DNA of 64,000 nucleotides from Branchiostoma floridae (lineage: Eukaryota > Chordata > Leptocardii > Amphioxiformes > Branchiostomatidae), in assembly GCF_000003815.2 (NCBI RefSeq), contig NC_049985.1, forward strand, positions 8,354,814 through 8,418,813. The letters run 5' to 3'. Of this stretch, positions 13,101 through 25,100 are shown piece by piece. The position numbers were made by a program, and so were the translations under genes. The notes beneath the pieces are model-generated. The model saw only the letters and a list, made by a program, of their open reading frames with translations, was not told the origin of the DNA and did not search any database. The first letter of the stretch is position 1, and every line of letters begins with the position of its first letter.

Positions 13101-16100
13101 TAGCTTGAAATACATTCAAAATTTCCCAGTCAAATCGCCTGAACTATTACAAGTGGTACAAATCAGATCCATGTGGAATTGGGAGGTACAACCTTTTCCA
13201 ATGTACTACTTCTGTGCAACATTAATACATGTACAGTATTTGTTTCAACTGCAAATTTAAAAAACAACAACTCCTTTTTCATCCTGCTGTGAAATGATAT
13301 CACTGCAAAAATGAATGAATTTACAGTACTGAACTGAACTGGATAACCTAACTCACTTTGTTGATGAGAATTTATTTTGTACCTACTGACTATATCATTT
13401 CCCACCATGTCCAGTTGTACTTACGTCTCTGTCTGTGGCTAGTGGTGAGATGGCTCCTGACCTGTCGTCAGGGTCTCCAAACGACAGCGTCAGTGGAGAC
13501 CTCGTGATCGACCTATCGGGGGACCGCGTTCTCGACCGGTCAGGCGACTTTAATATGCTCCTAGGAGGGCTGGACCTGCGCGGGCTGGTTGACCGCCTGT
13601 AGGGTGATCGTGAGTAGTGACCGGAGGTGTCCGTAGGCGGGGAGATTCGGGACGGAGAGAAACCACGCCGCCTCAGCTCCTGATATGCTCGCTCCCTGGA
13701 CAAAACACACACTCATTAAACATTCAAACTACCGCTGTTGAGATCATCATAAATAGATTGAACTCAGGCTGTTGTTGCTTCACATGGACTGATGGAAGCC
13801 ACAGAGAATTTAGTAACCCCTAGGCTATCTACTAGATAAATGTACCCCTGGCCAAAATATACCTGCCGGGAGTGTAAGTGGCCAGGTGACCAGGGATATA
13901 TCACAGCTGGTCCAGTGACTGCATCAATACCATCACTAAATTGAAATTGTCAGGCAGCAGAGGTTGTGATAGACCAAGGAAGTCCTGGATGGAGTGTGTT
14001 AGGAGGGACATCAAGTTGTGCGGTCTAACTAGGGTGAACCCACTGAACAGAACCACATGGAAGTGTGGTGTGAAGACAAGCTGACTGCTGCTTACCCCCG
14101 TGTCAGGGAGCCCAGCAGCAGTATAATCCAATACTGGATACCAACTACTACTACTACTACTACTTATTTCTATTGAGTATTTGACTGTGACGTACTTCTC
14201 AAACCTCTCTGCTGTGAGGTTCCTCTTGGTCCTCTCCAGGTCCGACTCCAGTTGTGCTGCTCGTGTGCGCAGGGTGGTGATCTCACGCTGCTGGCTCTGA
14301 CTGGACAACATTAGCAACAAAAACTTCATGGAGGTTTAATGAAAAGTATTATGAATGTATTACCAGTAAATTGGTACAGAAGGCAAAGAACAGGGAAGGC
14401 TGGAGGATGCTAGTGCTACAGGCAACCATGGTCCCCAACCCTCCAGATGAGGATGGGACTAGGTGAGGTGAGTGAGGTGCATGGAGGTAAAACATGTAAC
14501 ATAACATCAACTTTACATCACATACACACATGTACATTGTATTACATACATACATGTAACTTTAAATTAGTATGTATGTAATACATGCATGTAACTTATA
14601 TATTACATAACTCAACAGAGTCATGGTCATGAATTATGTTAAACTTACATTATGTATATACATGTACATGCATGTTAAGTTAAACAATGTCATATGTTTT
14701 GTAGATGCTGCAAACAGATAACCTTTCCATGTAGTGCAATGTACCTTGTACAGCTAACAATACCGCTACAACTAACCATACCTCTACAAGTCTGCTACTA
14801 GAGAGAACAGACATTGCTTGTAACAGCAGCAACACATAAAACACAACCAGACACCTCCAACTTGCCCGGGGAACTTGTACATGTACAGCTGCCACAGATG
14901 TCACATCATTTGTCTTACAAGTCTGCTACATTTTGCAGCTGTTGCCTTAAGCTTATCTCACACTCGCAATTGTTTGTTTGTTTGTTTCACACCACTGGTA
15001 AACAGTCTTGTTCGAATGCCGAGGCTGAGACTCCCCAGAGTGGTACTGAACTAGTGCCCAGCAGGAGGAAGAAAGAGGGGGGACAAGCCATGACATTGAG
15101 AACTGTGAAGCGAAACCTTGCTGAGTTGGGATGCACATAGGAGGGGGTGCAATGGACAGCATCTGATAAGAAACTGTGGAGATCAATGATGGCCCGCCTC
15201 AGTAACATTCACTGATATGCGGTGAAGATGATGATGATGATGATGAAACAGTCTTACACAGCTTGTACGTTATGGTCTTATGCAGATTGTACCTTCTGTA
15301 CAAAACTGGTGACAGGTGTGTTATGCCTAAAGGTGGTTTACCAGTTGAGTGAAACAAACAAAGCCAGATCTGGCCCTGTTGTTCCCCCCAGCGGACATGT
15401 CGGAGGCTCTGGTTGGTTCTTACGTCTTGCTCTCTGCCAGTGTCAGCCGGTCCTTCAGCAGCTGGATCTCCGAGCGCTGCTCCTGCTCCGTCAGCTGCGA
15501 GGCAAACTCTCGCTCCCGGTTGGTGGACAGCAGACCCTCCAGGTTGCGCACGGAGGCACGTTCACTGGACACTTGGCTACGGAGCAAGTCTGCTTCTCTT
15601 CGTAGCTCCTCTAATGCTGTCTTGGCCTGTATGATTGACAAAAAGAAGCTGTCAAGCCATTTTAAAGAAAAATCACTTCAAAACCTGAAACCTTGGTGAA
15701 ATCTTTTGGAATGTAGTCACCTAACTTTGGATGCCAGAGGTGTGGGAACATCGGTCAGTCAGCAAAGCCTTCTTCTTAGTCCACAACTACTAGTATTATG
15801 TGGTATTGTTACCTAATTGACCCAGATAGCTATGTTTTAGATGGGTCCCACATGCCCTACCCTGGGTGCCCTGTATGGGTCACACATTCCTTAACTGGCT
15901 CACACATGCCCTACCTGGGTCCCACATACCCTACCTGGGTCCCACATACCCTAACTGCCTCACACGTGCCCTTCCTGGGTCCCACATGCCCTCCCTGGGT
16001 CACACATGCCCTAACTGACTCACACATGCCCTACCTGCTCTGAGTCCACACTCTTCTGGGTGAGCTGCCGTGACAGCGCCTCCTTTGTGGTGTCCAGTTT

Positions 16101-19100
16101 GACGCACAGCTCGCGGACGGACGACAGGTCGGTTCCGAGCGCGCCCTTCTCCTCCTCCGCCTGGCGCAGGTCCTCCTCTAGGGTCTGCATGGAGACCGTC
16201 AGGTTTGACACCTGCAGCTCGTACGCCTGCTGGGCTGCCAGGTGCTGAAACAGGTGTGCAGTAGGAATACATGTCAAAAGGTGAACAATACAAATTTGGA
16301 TGTTATCTGGTTAATGCAGTCATATGACCTCAGGGAGGTACAAGGGGCTATGGTATAATAAAGGTAAGGTACAAGTACAAACATGTTAACACATAAATAT
16401 CCGCTTATACTCTTCATCTAAAACTATGGAATAAGGTGTCATGTATGGTATCTCCTTAGTATGAACAAATATACAATACTATGCATAGTATTAGATAACA
16501 TTCACTTACACAGTCCTTCTCAGTACTGCACTCCTGGCAGGTGAAAGCATTGGTGGAAAATATATTTCATCAACATATTTGTTAAAACCCGTTACATAAA
16601 TAATGAGACATCTCATGAGGGTGCGTTAACTTTCCAGTATAAATGATTTCACTCGCTATACGTCTTCTTCTCCTCCCATTTGGATCAAAAGGATTCAACT
16701 CACAGCTTGAAAAAAGAACTAGTTGTCCAGTTGCACTTTGCAACAATATCTTGTTTGTCTCAAATAACTAACCTGCTCTGGCATTGCAGCATATGGGATG
16801 GGACAGGATTGGCACCACCTTAAGTACCATGACTTTGACTATAATTATATCTGCATGTATCACAGTGCAGAGTACATGTAGACCCTGTCCTACCTCCTGT
16901 ATCTCCCTCTCCTGACTGTCTGCCTTCTCCCGTAGTCTGCGCACCTCTGACTCGCGGGACATCAGCTCCAGCTTGGTGTTACTGGACTCTCCCTGGTGCT
17001 GGTGAGCCTCCATCTCCCACCGCTCCGCCTGCGTGCTCGCTTTACGGTAATTCTCCAACAGGTCCGCTATTTCGCGGTCCTAAACACACAGCATATCCCA
17101 TTGGTGAGAACACTCTCAACACAATCACTGTTTCACTGGACAAAGTCAGAGTACAGGACATGGAAAAAGGATCACTTTGTAAGAGTTTTAAAGGAGGCAC
17201 TCCAGCCATCACTAAACAGTCACGTATCCGTAAGATATCATGTCAATAAGATAGCGTGTCTGTAACTGTCTCGAGTTTACATTTTGAAGTGATTGATCCT
17301 GAAGAAGGCAACAGTGGTCATTGAGAATTTAACCCCTGTTCACCTTAGTGTTGTCAGAAAACGCACAACTAACTCAAGGATGCCCTCAGTCTGCAGTTGT
17401 ACACACCAATGCCACCAAGCCTATAATGTACTAGTATACAGCAATCTTACCTTAGCTGCCAAGAGGTCCTCACACCTGGAGACCTCTGCGATGTAGTCCT
17501 GCACCTGCTGTTTGAGACGTCCTCTGTCTGACATGGTCTCATCCAGGTCCTGATGAACAGCCTGTATACCGGAAAACAGAGCACATGGTTAGCACTGTCT
17601 GCACAACTGGATGGCAAGACTGCAGGCCTGGCCTGATGGTACAAACTGGGCTGTAAAGAATATGTTACTTTTTGAGGAACTCTTCCATTAAGTGTTCAGG
17701 TGTGGTCTCAATGAACAGATGAGCTACACTTCAACTGGTTGTGACAGAAAAGGCAAACGCTATTTACAAGTTTGTTGTACTGGGGAAATTTCCCTCTTTT
17801 TTTTCAACAAGCACAATGAACAGTGGACCACAGCTTTAGGCCTGGGACTGCAACGCTTTCCAGTAGCGTGCAGCTTGCGGGTGAGCAAAATAGTCGGGAC
17901 TCTGACTCACAACTTCTTTGACCAGAGGCAGGGTCACTAACCACTAGACTACACACACTACAAAGGTCATTGTTATCTATTAGTATAAGAAGTGTTTACC
18001 TGGTTCTCCTTGGTCATGGTGCCCAGGTCCTCCTGTAGTCTCCTGTTCTCTCTCAGGGCCACCTCCCGACCTCGGCTGACCTCCCCGAGCTCCTCTGTAG
18101 TTCCATCTAGCTGCCGGCGAAGACTGCGGATTTCTCTCTCCTTATTACTGACTAAATCATTGGCACGGCTGGGGAGGCAGACATTTTAGTGTTTTTAGTT
18201 AGATCACACAGGCAAAACTTACTATGTTTCATATCTAGAATTAAAAAGAAGCACAATGGAACATAATCCATAGGCCAACTTGTTACAAGAAACAGATACA
18301 TTTGTATCTTATAAAGTCAGCGTACATGTACTAATGGAAATACTTCTGACACTAACTGGTGGAAAAGTGTGTATCATCAAAGAAACAATACAGGTGTAAA
18401 ATATCACATGCAGTAAAATATCATTAACCCTCTCCATTTAATATTCCATTTGGTTCCTCATATACATGCATCAAGAATTGGTCAATATTTTCCATATACA
18501 AACTATACTCACTCTAGTCTTGTTTCTAGTTCTCCAACATTCAACCTGAGTTCAGAAATCAATTTTTCCTGAAAAAAAGAAAGAATTTGATTTTTATGTC
18601 ACACAAAGGATGGTAACCCAACAAGTTAACTTGACAATGTATGGATAGGTTGTGACTTATTTATGAATTTCAAAAGATAACTTTCAGGTGATGCAGATCC
18701 ACAAAAGGTTGAATACAAATTTCAGCTCTAACCTTATTAGCGACGTTCTCCTCCAGCCCTACTACCCTCTCAGTCTTCTCATCTACGTTCATCTGGAGGC
18801 CGTCCTTCTCGCGGTCCAGCGAACTGACCGCACCCCTCAGCTGGGCGATCTCATCCTTCAGATTAGCAGTGACACGGTTCATGTCATCTGTGGATGAGGA
18901 GGGCATGGGTTCAGATTAGTGATGATCCTGCAAAGGACTGGGGTGAAGTACTTTTTTTGTCTGTCTATTTGTGTGTGGCTATGTTTCTATCTATGTGTGC
19001 TTATGTCATTTCTAATGCACAATCTGCTAATCCTGTGAAGGGCTAGCATTTGTTTGTCTGTTTATGTCTGGCAATGTGACTGTCTGTGAGTTCTTATGTC

Positions 19101-22100
19101 ATTACCAATATTAAATGTCACATTGCCTCACATCCTAGACACTGTTTGTGGCAAGTGGGACAGGAAGGGTTGCAAAGCAGTGTGTGTGTACGCGGAGGTG
19201 AAGTCTACTAACTCTACCATGCTAGTACAAATGTAGTAGTATTTATAATGTCATTATGCAGGGGTGCCTAAGCATTTGCACGATCCCTATGAAATTCGTA
19301 CGAATATTATGTGATACACACGAATCACTATGCGAAAACGCACGAATATTATGAAATTTGCACGAATCACTATGCGAAATCGTACAAATTTTATGAAATT
19401 CGCACGAATCACTATGTGACACACACGAGCCTTATGTGATTTGCACGATCCTTATGCGAAATTGCGCAACCACTGGCGGGGTCACGTGACAAACGGAGCG
19501 GGATTTTCAAGATGGCGGCTTCGCCGCTTCGGCGACTGAAAATACGATGTAACACGCCGAAATGAAGCTAAACAGTAGCTCACAGGCTATCAAATACATC
19601 TTTGCGACGGTAAATGTCCATTCCATGCCTTGAAATATAAATATCTCGGGTAGAAACGCTCAAAATCATGCCTCCTCCCGGCCGCCGTTTTTGCATAAGG
19701 ATCGTGCAAATCACATAAGGCTCGTGTGTGTCACATAGTGATTCGTGCGAATTTCATAAAATTCGTACGATTTCGCATAGTGATTCGTGCGAATTTCATA
19801 ATATTCGTGCGTTTTCGCATAGTGATTCGTGTGTATCACATAATATTCGTACGAATTTCATAGGGATCGTGCAAATGCTTAGGCACCCCTGTTATGCAAC
19901 AGATTGAAAGTGGTGTGAACTCAAAGAACTTCTGAACCCTTGAAAGACTGTTTTTCTTTGCATTCTAGTCGCAGAAGAATGATGGTTTATGATGGACTGC
20001 CATGCCAACAACATTCAATTTTAATCCATTATGGTGTCCTAATTTCACATTTGATTTAAACAAACACAAATATCACACAAATATCACACAAAATTTTATT
20101 GAAGAAAATGTACTTAAAGTTAAGGTACTGCCTACTGGTACACCTGTGTGCATAACCTACCGATTCTCTCTGCCTGTGAGTGCCCTCTCTCCTCCGCCTG
20201 CTGCAGTTCCCCCACCTTCCTGGTGAGGCGCCGCTGACAGTCCTCTAAAGACGCTTCAGTCTGCTCTGCCAACAGCCTGCACACAGTTAATATCAGGTAA
20301 CTTTGAGATTCAGTCTGGAGAATATTTGTCATACCTATTTCTTCAGTTTGTTTTGTCAAGATTAGTGCTGTATTTGTATGAAAAAAAATATTTACTACAA
20401 AATCCATGCATTATCTGGCCAGGGATGGCAAGTTGTGGTACTGTGGAGTTTGAGTTTGGATCAGGTACAAAATCCATGGAGCAACGCTGGCTCAGCAACA
20501 GCCAGAAAAAGTTAAGGTATGTTGAACAAAAGGTTGCAGACACTCATGCCATGGCCCTACTATAACCTGTAGAATTCATAATTTGATATGCTCTTGATTC
20601 TAACTCTTACTTGATAATCAAACATGCAGCAGCCTTTATATAATACATTCTGTATCTGCATCAGCCAAACCGTACAAGCAGCATTAAGTACAGCACACAG
20701 TCACACCAGTGTCACCAGTGGCTGATGCCTATTCCAAATATAAGTGGTTGTTTCCCTAGCATGACAAGACAACTGATGAGCATTTCAGCAAGGTTTCCTG
20801 ATCGGTACCTCATCTGTGTGGCTGTGGCCTTCTGTTGTGAAGCCTCCTCTTCTGTAGATGCCACCTTCATGGTGAGGGACTTAACCTGGTCCTCCAGGGT
20901 GTCAATCATGTCCCTCATGGAGGCCACCCTCCCCTGTAGGTCAGCACGCTCTTGGTCTACCTGCAAAGGTGACACAATACATGGTAACACAACACACAAG
21001 TATAGTTAACACCTTGTACACACCTGGGTTTACACCTTTCACTGGAGTTGTCTGGTATGAAAGTTGACAGTACATTTGCAAGGCATTTCTAAGTTCCACT
21101 TCAATAAAAATTGGGACATTGCAATTATGATATCAGAGTCAGAATCAACTTACTGTGTACAGCTGGCCGTCTTGGTCTTCTATTCTCTGCTCTAGCCGAG
21201 CTCTGTCTGTTAGTGCAGTTTCTGTAGATATCTGTAAAGCAAGTCATTTGTTTATTTTCCATTCATATGCTAGGATCTAGATACCAGTGGAAGGTAGATT
21301 CATTTCCCAAAAACAAAGGTTTCCCAGAAATTGAAGTTATATGGCAATCAAGGCTCACATTTTACTGAGAAATAACGAAGGAAATAATTTTTAATCAAAG
21401 TGAGGAATTCCCACCTTTAGTCTTTCCCTGAGACTATCCCTCTCTGTGGCCATCCTACGCAGATCTGCCATGGCGTCATCACGCTCGTTCTCCACCCGAC
21501 GCAGGATGGACTGAGCCGCCAGCGTGGCTTTGGGGGACTTTGGTGAACGCACAGCATCTCGCCTCAGACGGTTGATCTCTTCCTGTGCCTGCAGAGGGCA
21601 GAGGCAAAATTGCTATGGGTATTGGTGGTGGAGACAACATTGCTATGGCACAGTATAGGCACTGGTAGTGTCGGCAACATAACTACAGTCATTGGTAGTG
21701 GAGGCAACATACTGTAAATGCAGAAATGTTCACGGTGGATTAATGTTCGCGGTTTTCGCGGCGACCACTTTACCGCGAACTTAAATCCACCGCAAACATT
21801 TTTCTATAAAGGTATTAGATTGCAGTCGATGGTGTTACCGCGAAATTAAATCCCCGCGAACTTAAATGCATTTACAGTAACTGCTTAGCCAATGATAGTG
21901 GAGGCAACATGCATGTAACTACAGGTATTTTGAGTGGAGGCAACTTAACTAACTCCTGTCCTCACCCAAATCAAAGTTAAATGAATGTACAGTACTGTGG
22001 TCAAACCATTACGCGAGAAATTAACAACAATGCCTTCCATCATTAGGTTATCAAAGTAAAACATGCTGTAACATGTAATAGAGCAGCATAGCTTTATCAG

Positions 22101-25100
22101 TAGTGCCACCTAGCAGGACATGGACACATTGCAATGTGAGTGCCTGTCACCATGAACATGAACCTGAAACTGAATCTGTGCCCACCTGCTGATACAGCAT
22201 ACTGGTCTTGTCCCTCTCCCCGGTCAGCACCTTGACGTTGGACTGGATCTCGGCCATGTGGCGCTCAAACTTGTCCAGCATGGATTGCAGCTCGTCACGT
22301 TCCTGCCGCAAGCGGCTAATCTCTGTCATATCATCCACGGACTGGAGACGATACATTGTACAAAGCCATTCATGGAAGAAACATTGGGCAATCAGATAAA
22401 TTGTCAGTCCTTAGTATTCACATAGAGAATAGGCCGGTGATGGATCCAACCAGCGGGAGGGCTGGGACTGTGGGTGATAACGGAATACAGTGTGTTGTGT
22501 TTTATATGTCAGCTGCACAAAAAGTTCAGAAAGTCCTCAAAGAATTGCGTAGAACATGAGTGCCATTATGCAAATCTGGCATTCAAAGTTTCCACCATAA
22601 TGCATGTGAAGCACAATCATTCTATGAAAGCCCATTGGAGATACAAGTAGAAGTGATAAGTTGGTGCAGTCCCAAACACCCATATGGGACGTTACCACAT
22701 TGTACGTAGTGATTAAATTTGTGATGCTACTTGCATCTCCTAAGATACATGCAGTGACGATAAATTTCACATCTTTCTTTCTTGAACCTTCTATTTGAAA
22801 ATGCCAGTAAAATTATCTATTGTGTGTCGAACTTGAGTTGTACCACTTACCCTGTCTCTGGTTGGAGGAGACCCCTTCGTGGGTGACCGCCGTAAGGCAC
22901 GCAGCATCTCGTACTCCCGTTTGTAGAAGTCACGCTCATCCTCCAGCACCCGCAGGATGGTCTCATAGTGAGCAGCCGTCTGGATTTGGTATGGAACAAG
23001 TACAAGACTTAAGTGCAAAACACAATTGGACCAAAGCAAAAAAAGACTGATAAAAAGCACATCGATTTCTTTGACTAAATTCTTCCAAACAGTAATTTTT
23101 GTTAGCACAAATCAAACTAGAAATAAGTATCTGCTTTATAGCAAATTGGTTCTCTATTTCTACTTCTTGTACAAAATACAGGACAAAGTACCTCAAAGTG
23201 ACAATGTGTAGCTAGTGTGGCAGGTGGTGCTGCATGAAAAAATGTTGCTATCAATATCATGAACCAGTAATTCCACTATCAGTATGCCTGTAAGTGAACT
23301 GTCCTACCTTTTTGTCCACCCCTGATCCCTTAGTGGGTGTGCCCTTGGTGGGAGTGCCCTTGATGGAGGATCCCTTGGTTGGGGTGGAGGTCGGTGTTTT
23401 AGCCGGGCTCCCAGATCTTTTCTTTATCATATTCTGTAGAACATCCACCTAGAAATACAAGTTAATAATTCAATTAGTAACATACATCAGCAGTATGATG
23501 CATAGGAACTTTCATTCTTAACAAAAAGGATTGTAACGTTGACACCTAGCCTTAAAAAGTTTGCATATCTAGATGGAAGGGTTATGTCTAAAGCTATCTG
23601 GTGACTCAGAGGATGTCTCTACTCTCTTGGTGAGTTCCACTTCATGATAGATGTAGGAAAGTGTAAAATAATCATTGACATGTTGAGTGTAGTAAGTGAA
23701 GTAGCTGACCTCCTGTTTGTAATAATCTCTCTCCTCCTCCAGACTCTTGATGAAGTTGTCCAGTCGTGAGGGAGACTTGTCTCTCTTGTGTCTTACAGAC
23801 ATGTCCCGCAGTCTCTCCAGCTCCAGCACCAGGTCTTTCTCTGTGGAGCAAGCAACAGATACAGGTCTAACAGGAAAATTGCCACATTTGCCAGCAAATA
23901 AAGAATATTTCACTCTCATGAATGACTCAAATTCAAGTCTCAACTAAGCCATGACTGCCTACAACTACTGCCAACTTCCTTCAAACAGATTTTTCCGTTG
24001 GCTCTCCTGACTATTTACAACCAATAATTATAGCATACGTCAGGAGAAGAATGTTTTCAGAGGCATTTCCAGGGCCATAAAGAAACGTAGCTTCAGCAAG
24101 ACATTGGTTTGGTTCCGATCAAAGACCGATAATCTGACGCAAAAGTACAAAATTGTGCAGAATCACAACAACCTCAGATGGTCAGAGGCCACATTACCAA
24201 CCATGCATTACCATGCCTTTTCAAGGCACTGAAACAGTTTGCCTGTGGGTGCAACCATGAATGCAAAATGCAAACCGTTTGCTGTCTGATTTTCATGTAT
24301 CCGTTTGATTTTTTACATCACGAACGGGGCCTAAGATGATTCAAACTTGGCAGGTACCTTTCTTGGTGAGCCTGTTGACCCTATCAGACAGATGTCTCTT
24401 GTCCTCCTGCACCTTGTCCATCAGATCATGCAGGCGCTGCGCCTCCGCCATCTTATTCGCCAGGTCAGAGCTGATGCGATCATTCTCGGACAGCAGGGAC
24501 TTACGCTCCTGTCAAAGAAATCAGACAATTGTGTTGATTATTGCAAAAGGATTGTCCTCAATGCCTGACATTTTTTTTACAAGGAATAATACAATGATAA
24601 ATACAGAATGAGAGATGTCAGATAATATGACTTGTCAGCATCAGTTTAACATAATTTCAGAATAAATAACAAATAATATCTATTGCTTGTAACAGCAATT
24701 ACTTGACTATGACAAGACCACAGCATATGCAGAGTAAGAGATACACATAGAGAATTGGCCATTTTTTGTAAACCTGAGCACCAAGGAACATAGCTTATAG
24801 TATGAATAAGAGGCGAAAAAAGTGACATTCACCTCATCAAGTCACCTATTCAGATGTCAGACAGAAACACAAACAGACTGACAGAACTTACCTCTCGCAA
24901 AGTGGTCACTTCTGTTTCTGCAGTCTCCAGCTGGCGTTGGGACCTTCTCAGTTCAATCTGTTACAAAACAGGTTTAACATTTTAACTCAGCCCTAGCAGA
25001 CGGTGTTAAAAAAAATTAAATAATGCTTCTGTTGTGAAACAGAAATCATCCAGGGTCACATATAATTCTTTGAAGGGAACACAACTCTGGGAAGTCAATT

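Noticed and set aside
12102-13260. Long open frames across the region on both strands
   Set aside because: They run through the 840-N gap, so the frames are only unknown residues.
15798-16043. 81-codon frame with repeated SHMPYLGPTYP-like units
   Set aside because: It is a translation of the 20-bp minisatellite.
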